Assembly: GCA_030834765.1 (NCBI GenBank)
Contig: JAUQXG010000459.1
Location: forward strand, 1-15,479
DNA from: Lutispora sp.
GTDB lineage: Bacteria > Bacillota > Clostridia > Lutisporales > Lutisporaceae
DNA length: 15,479 nucleotides
Direction: 5' to 3'
Position numbers and translations under genes: made by a program. Under the pieces are notes generated by a model that had not been told where the DNA came from, ran no database searches, and worked only from the letters and a program-made list of their open reading frames with translations. Positions 14,495 through 15,479 of the stretch are shown here, piece by piece (within the stretch, counting starts at the first letter, position 1; the number at the start of each line of letters is the position of its first letter).

Positions 14495-15172
14495 ATGGAC
14501 ACTATTTTTCAATTTATAGGTAAACTAATTGATATGATTTACAGTTACGTACCTGTATATGGTATCTGTGTTCTGCTTCTCGCGCTACTTGATAAGCTAC
14601 TTTTTTATTTTGCGGGAAAAAGATATTATAGCACACTAAAATTAAAAGAAGTACTTGAACCTTTAGTAACAAAAAATAATCAGAAATATGCTAATAATCC
14701 AACTAAAAAAACTGAAGAATTGGCAAAACTTCTCGCAAGCAACCACTATCCGATATTTGGTGGTATAGGTAGCTTAATTACAGAAGCGATATTGTCATTA
14801 GGACTTATAGGCATTTTCAACAGTCCTGAATTTTATCTTGATCATGCAGCATCATCCGAAAAAATGCACTTTTTGCTTTTAAATCTTATGGGCAGCCCAG
14901 TATCTTTTATTAGTTCACCAACGGGTACAGAAACAGATCTTAGAATATCTATCTTTCTTGCGGCTATAACTCTAGGAGTATTCATAGTACATGATAAGAT
15001 AATGGAAAACACTGCATTTATCGACCAGTCATATAACAAGGTAATTTGGGTAATTTTTGCGATTTGCTTCTTATATTTTAACCAGGCATTTACATTATAC
15101 TGGTTTGGCATTAAAGTCATGGACCTCATTCATATATATATTGTCAAAAGGTTCTATAAAGTTACAGTATAG
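14495..15172 (+). CDS. Divergent YidC/Oxa1 family membrane protein
   Basis: This 225-residue membrane protein resembles the YidC/Oxa1 insertases, which help helices of other proteins enter the membrane. It starts with IFQFIGKLIDMIYSYVP, has a first core helix YGICVLLLALLDKLLFYFAG (22-41), then the lysine-rich cytoplasmic hairpin YYSTLKLKEVLEPLVTKNNQ with KYANNPTKKTEELAKLLA (44-81), a second helix IGSLITEAILSLGLIGIF (91-108), further helices near 140-157 and 173-195, and ends with YIVKRF. Typical YidC has an Arg in the first core helix (pattern LLVRLL); here the position reads LLDKLL, so D33-K34 replace it. ATG 14495 has AGGAGG ahead (14486-14491). It lacks the N-terminal lipoprotein signal seen in many Gram-positive housekeeping YidC proteins. 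A specialised, non-housekeeping copy is likely. Confidence 0.72.
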   Translation: MDTIFQFIGKLIDMIYSYVPVYGICVLLLALLDKLLFYFAGKRYYSTLKLKEVLEPLVTKNNQKYANNPTKKTEELAKLLASNHYPIFGGIGSLITEAILSLGLIGIFNSPEFYLDHAASSEKMHFLLLNLMGSPVSFISSPTGTETDLRISIFLAAITLGVFIVHDKIMENTAFIDQSYNKVIWVIFAICFLYFNQAFTLYWFGIKVMDLIHIYIVKRFYKVTV

Positions 15173-15197
15173 ATAAACAACATATAAAGGAGAAATT

Positions 15198-15455
15198 ATG
15201 AACGATCAAAAAAATACTCAAGGCAGTGAAAATACGAAACTATCATTTAAAGAAACTCTTCAAGCAGCAAAAACTCTTCCAGAGTTCAGGAATGGGGTAG
15301 TACTGGCTCTGATTGGTATAGCTGCAGTTGCTGTGAGTATGTTATTCGCATCATATAATGTAAAAATGATAGTCAGTATAATCGGCATGTTTACCAGCTT
15401 TTCCGGTTTTGATCAGATCAGCAAAGTCATCGCAGATATCCAGAATACGAGATAA
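15198..15455 (+). CDS. Small two-helix membrane protein following the YidC-like gene
   Basis: This 85-residue protein is not recognised. It has a polar N-terminus (1-31, with KLSFKETLQAAKTLPEFR), two hydrophobic helices at about 33-52 (GVVLALIGIAAVAVSMLFAS) and 54-69, and a short polar tail. AAAGGAG just before the ATG and a gap of only 25 nt after the YidC-like stop show that the two are co-translated. It may be a partner or client of the insertase-like protein. It lies too near the window end (15479) to see whether more genes follow. Confidence 0.75.
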   Translation: MNDQKNTQGSENTKLSFKETLQAAKTLPEFRNGVVLALIGIAAVAVSMLFASYNVKMIVSIIGMFTSFSGFDQISKVIADIQNTR

Positions 15456-15479
15456 GCTGTATGAGAAATATAGATATAT

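Noticed and set aside
1..15479. CRISPR array, tRNA, rRNA, intact insertion sequence or phage genes
   Set aside because: I saw no regularly spaced repeats, no cloverleaf or rRNA-like segment, and no intact transposase or phage structural gene on either strand.

Overview
The window is AT-rich with strong purine-rich ribosome binding sites, several TTG starts and hairpin/T-run terminators. Together with the protein families present, this points to a low-GC member of the Bacillota, most likely an anaerobic clostridium. That placement is an inference; no rRNA or tRNA gene is present to confirm it.

Left part (1-4990) is a set of unrelated short transcription units. It starts with the 3' end of a gene that may encode a cysteine-peptidase-like protein (1-399). 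Next is a divergent pair: a regulator with two MerR-type DNA-binding domains (minus strand, 453-1202) and an 816-residue UvrA-like ABC ATPase (plus strand, 1414-3864) that lacks the space for a UvrB-binding domain. Their shared intergenic region carries an 8-bp operator-like motif three times, placed on both promoters, so the pair looks like a self-regulated, drug- or DNA-damage-type resistance switch. A DUF1801/YdhG-like gene (4142-4531), two hairpins and an unrecognised 91-residue gene on the minus strand follow.

Central and right part (5177 to the end) is all on the plus strand and looks catabolic. A PLP-dependent aminotransferase (5177-6493) ends in a strong terminator. After a 425-nt leader that may hold a decayed gene remnant, a good promoter (6967-6995) with an adjacent dyad drives a DUF6282 metal-dependent hydrolase-like protein and a cupin, which end in a perfect 12-bp stem hairpin. 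Next are a soluble methyl-accepting chemotaxis protein and an HpcH/HpaI-type aldolase (8615-10254), then two tandem, diverged GPH-family sugar/uronide:cation symporters (10537-13381) and a 3-hydroxyacyl-CoA-dehydrogenase-fold NAD dehydrogenase of the L-gulonate/L-carnitine 3-dehydrogenase type (13460-14380). A reasonable inference is uptake and breakdown of a sugar acid or similar hydroxy acid: import by GPH carriers, oxidation at C3, hydrolysis or isomerisation by the DUF6282 and cupin proteins, cleavage by the aldolase, and chemotaxis towards the compound or an intermediate via the soluble receptor. The substrate cannot be named from sequence.

Right end (14495-15455): the most unexpected part is a divergent YidC/Oxa1-type membrane insertase homologue followed closely by an 85-residue two-helix membrane protein, placed directly after the catabolic genes and preceded by a perfect 12-bp inverted repeat. 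A specialised insertase-like pair tied to a transport/catabolic locus is the best candidate here for an undescribed system.
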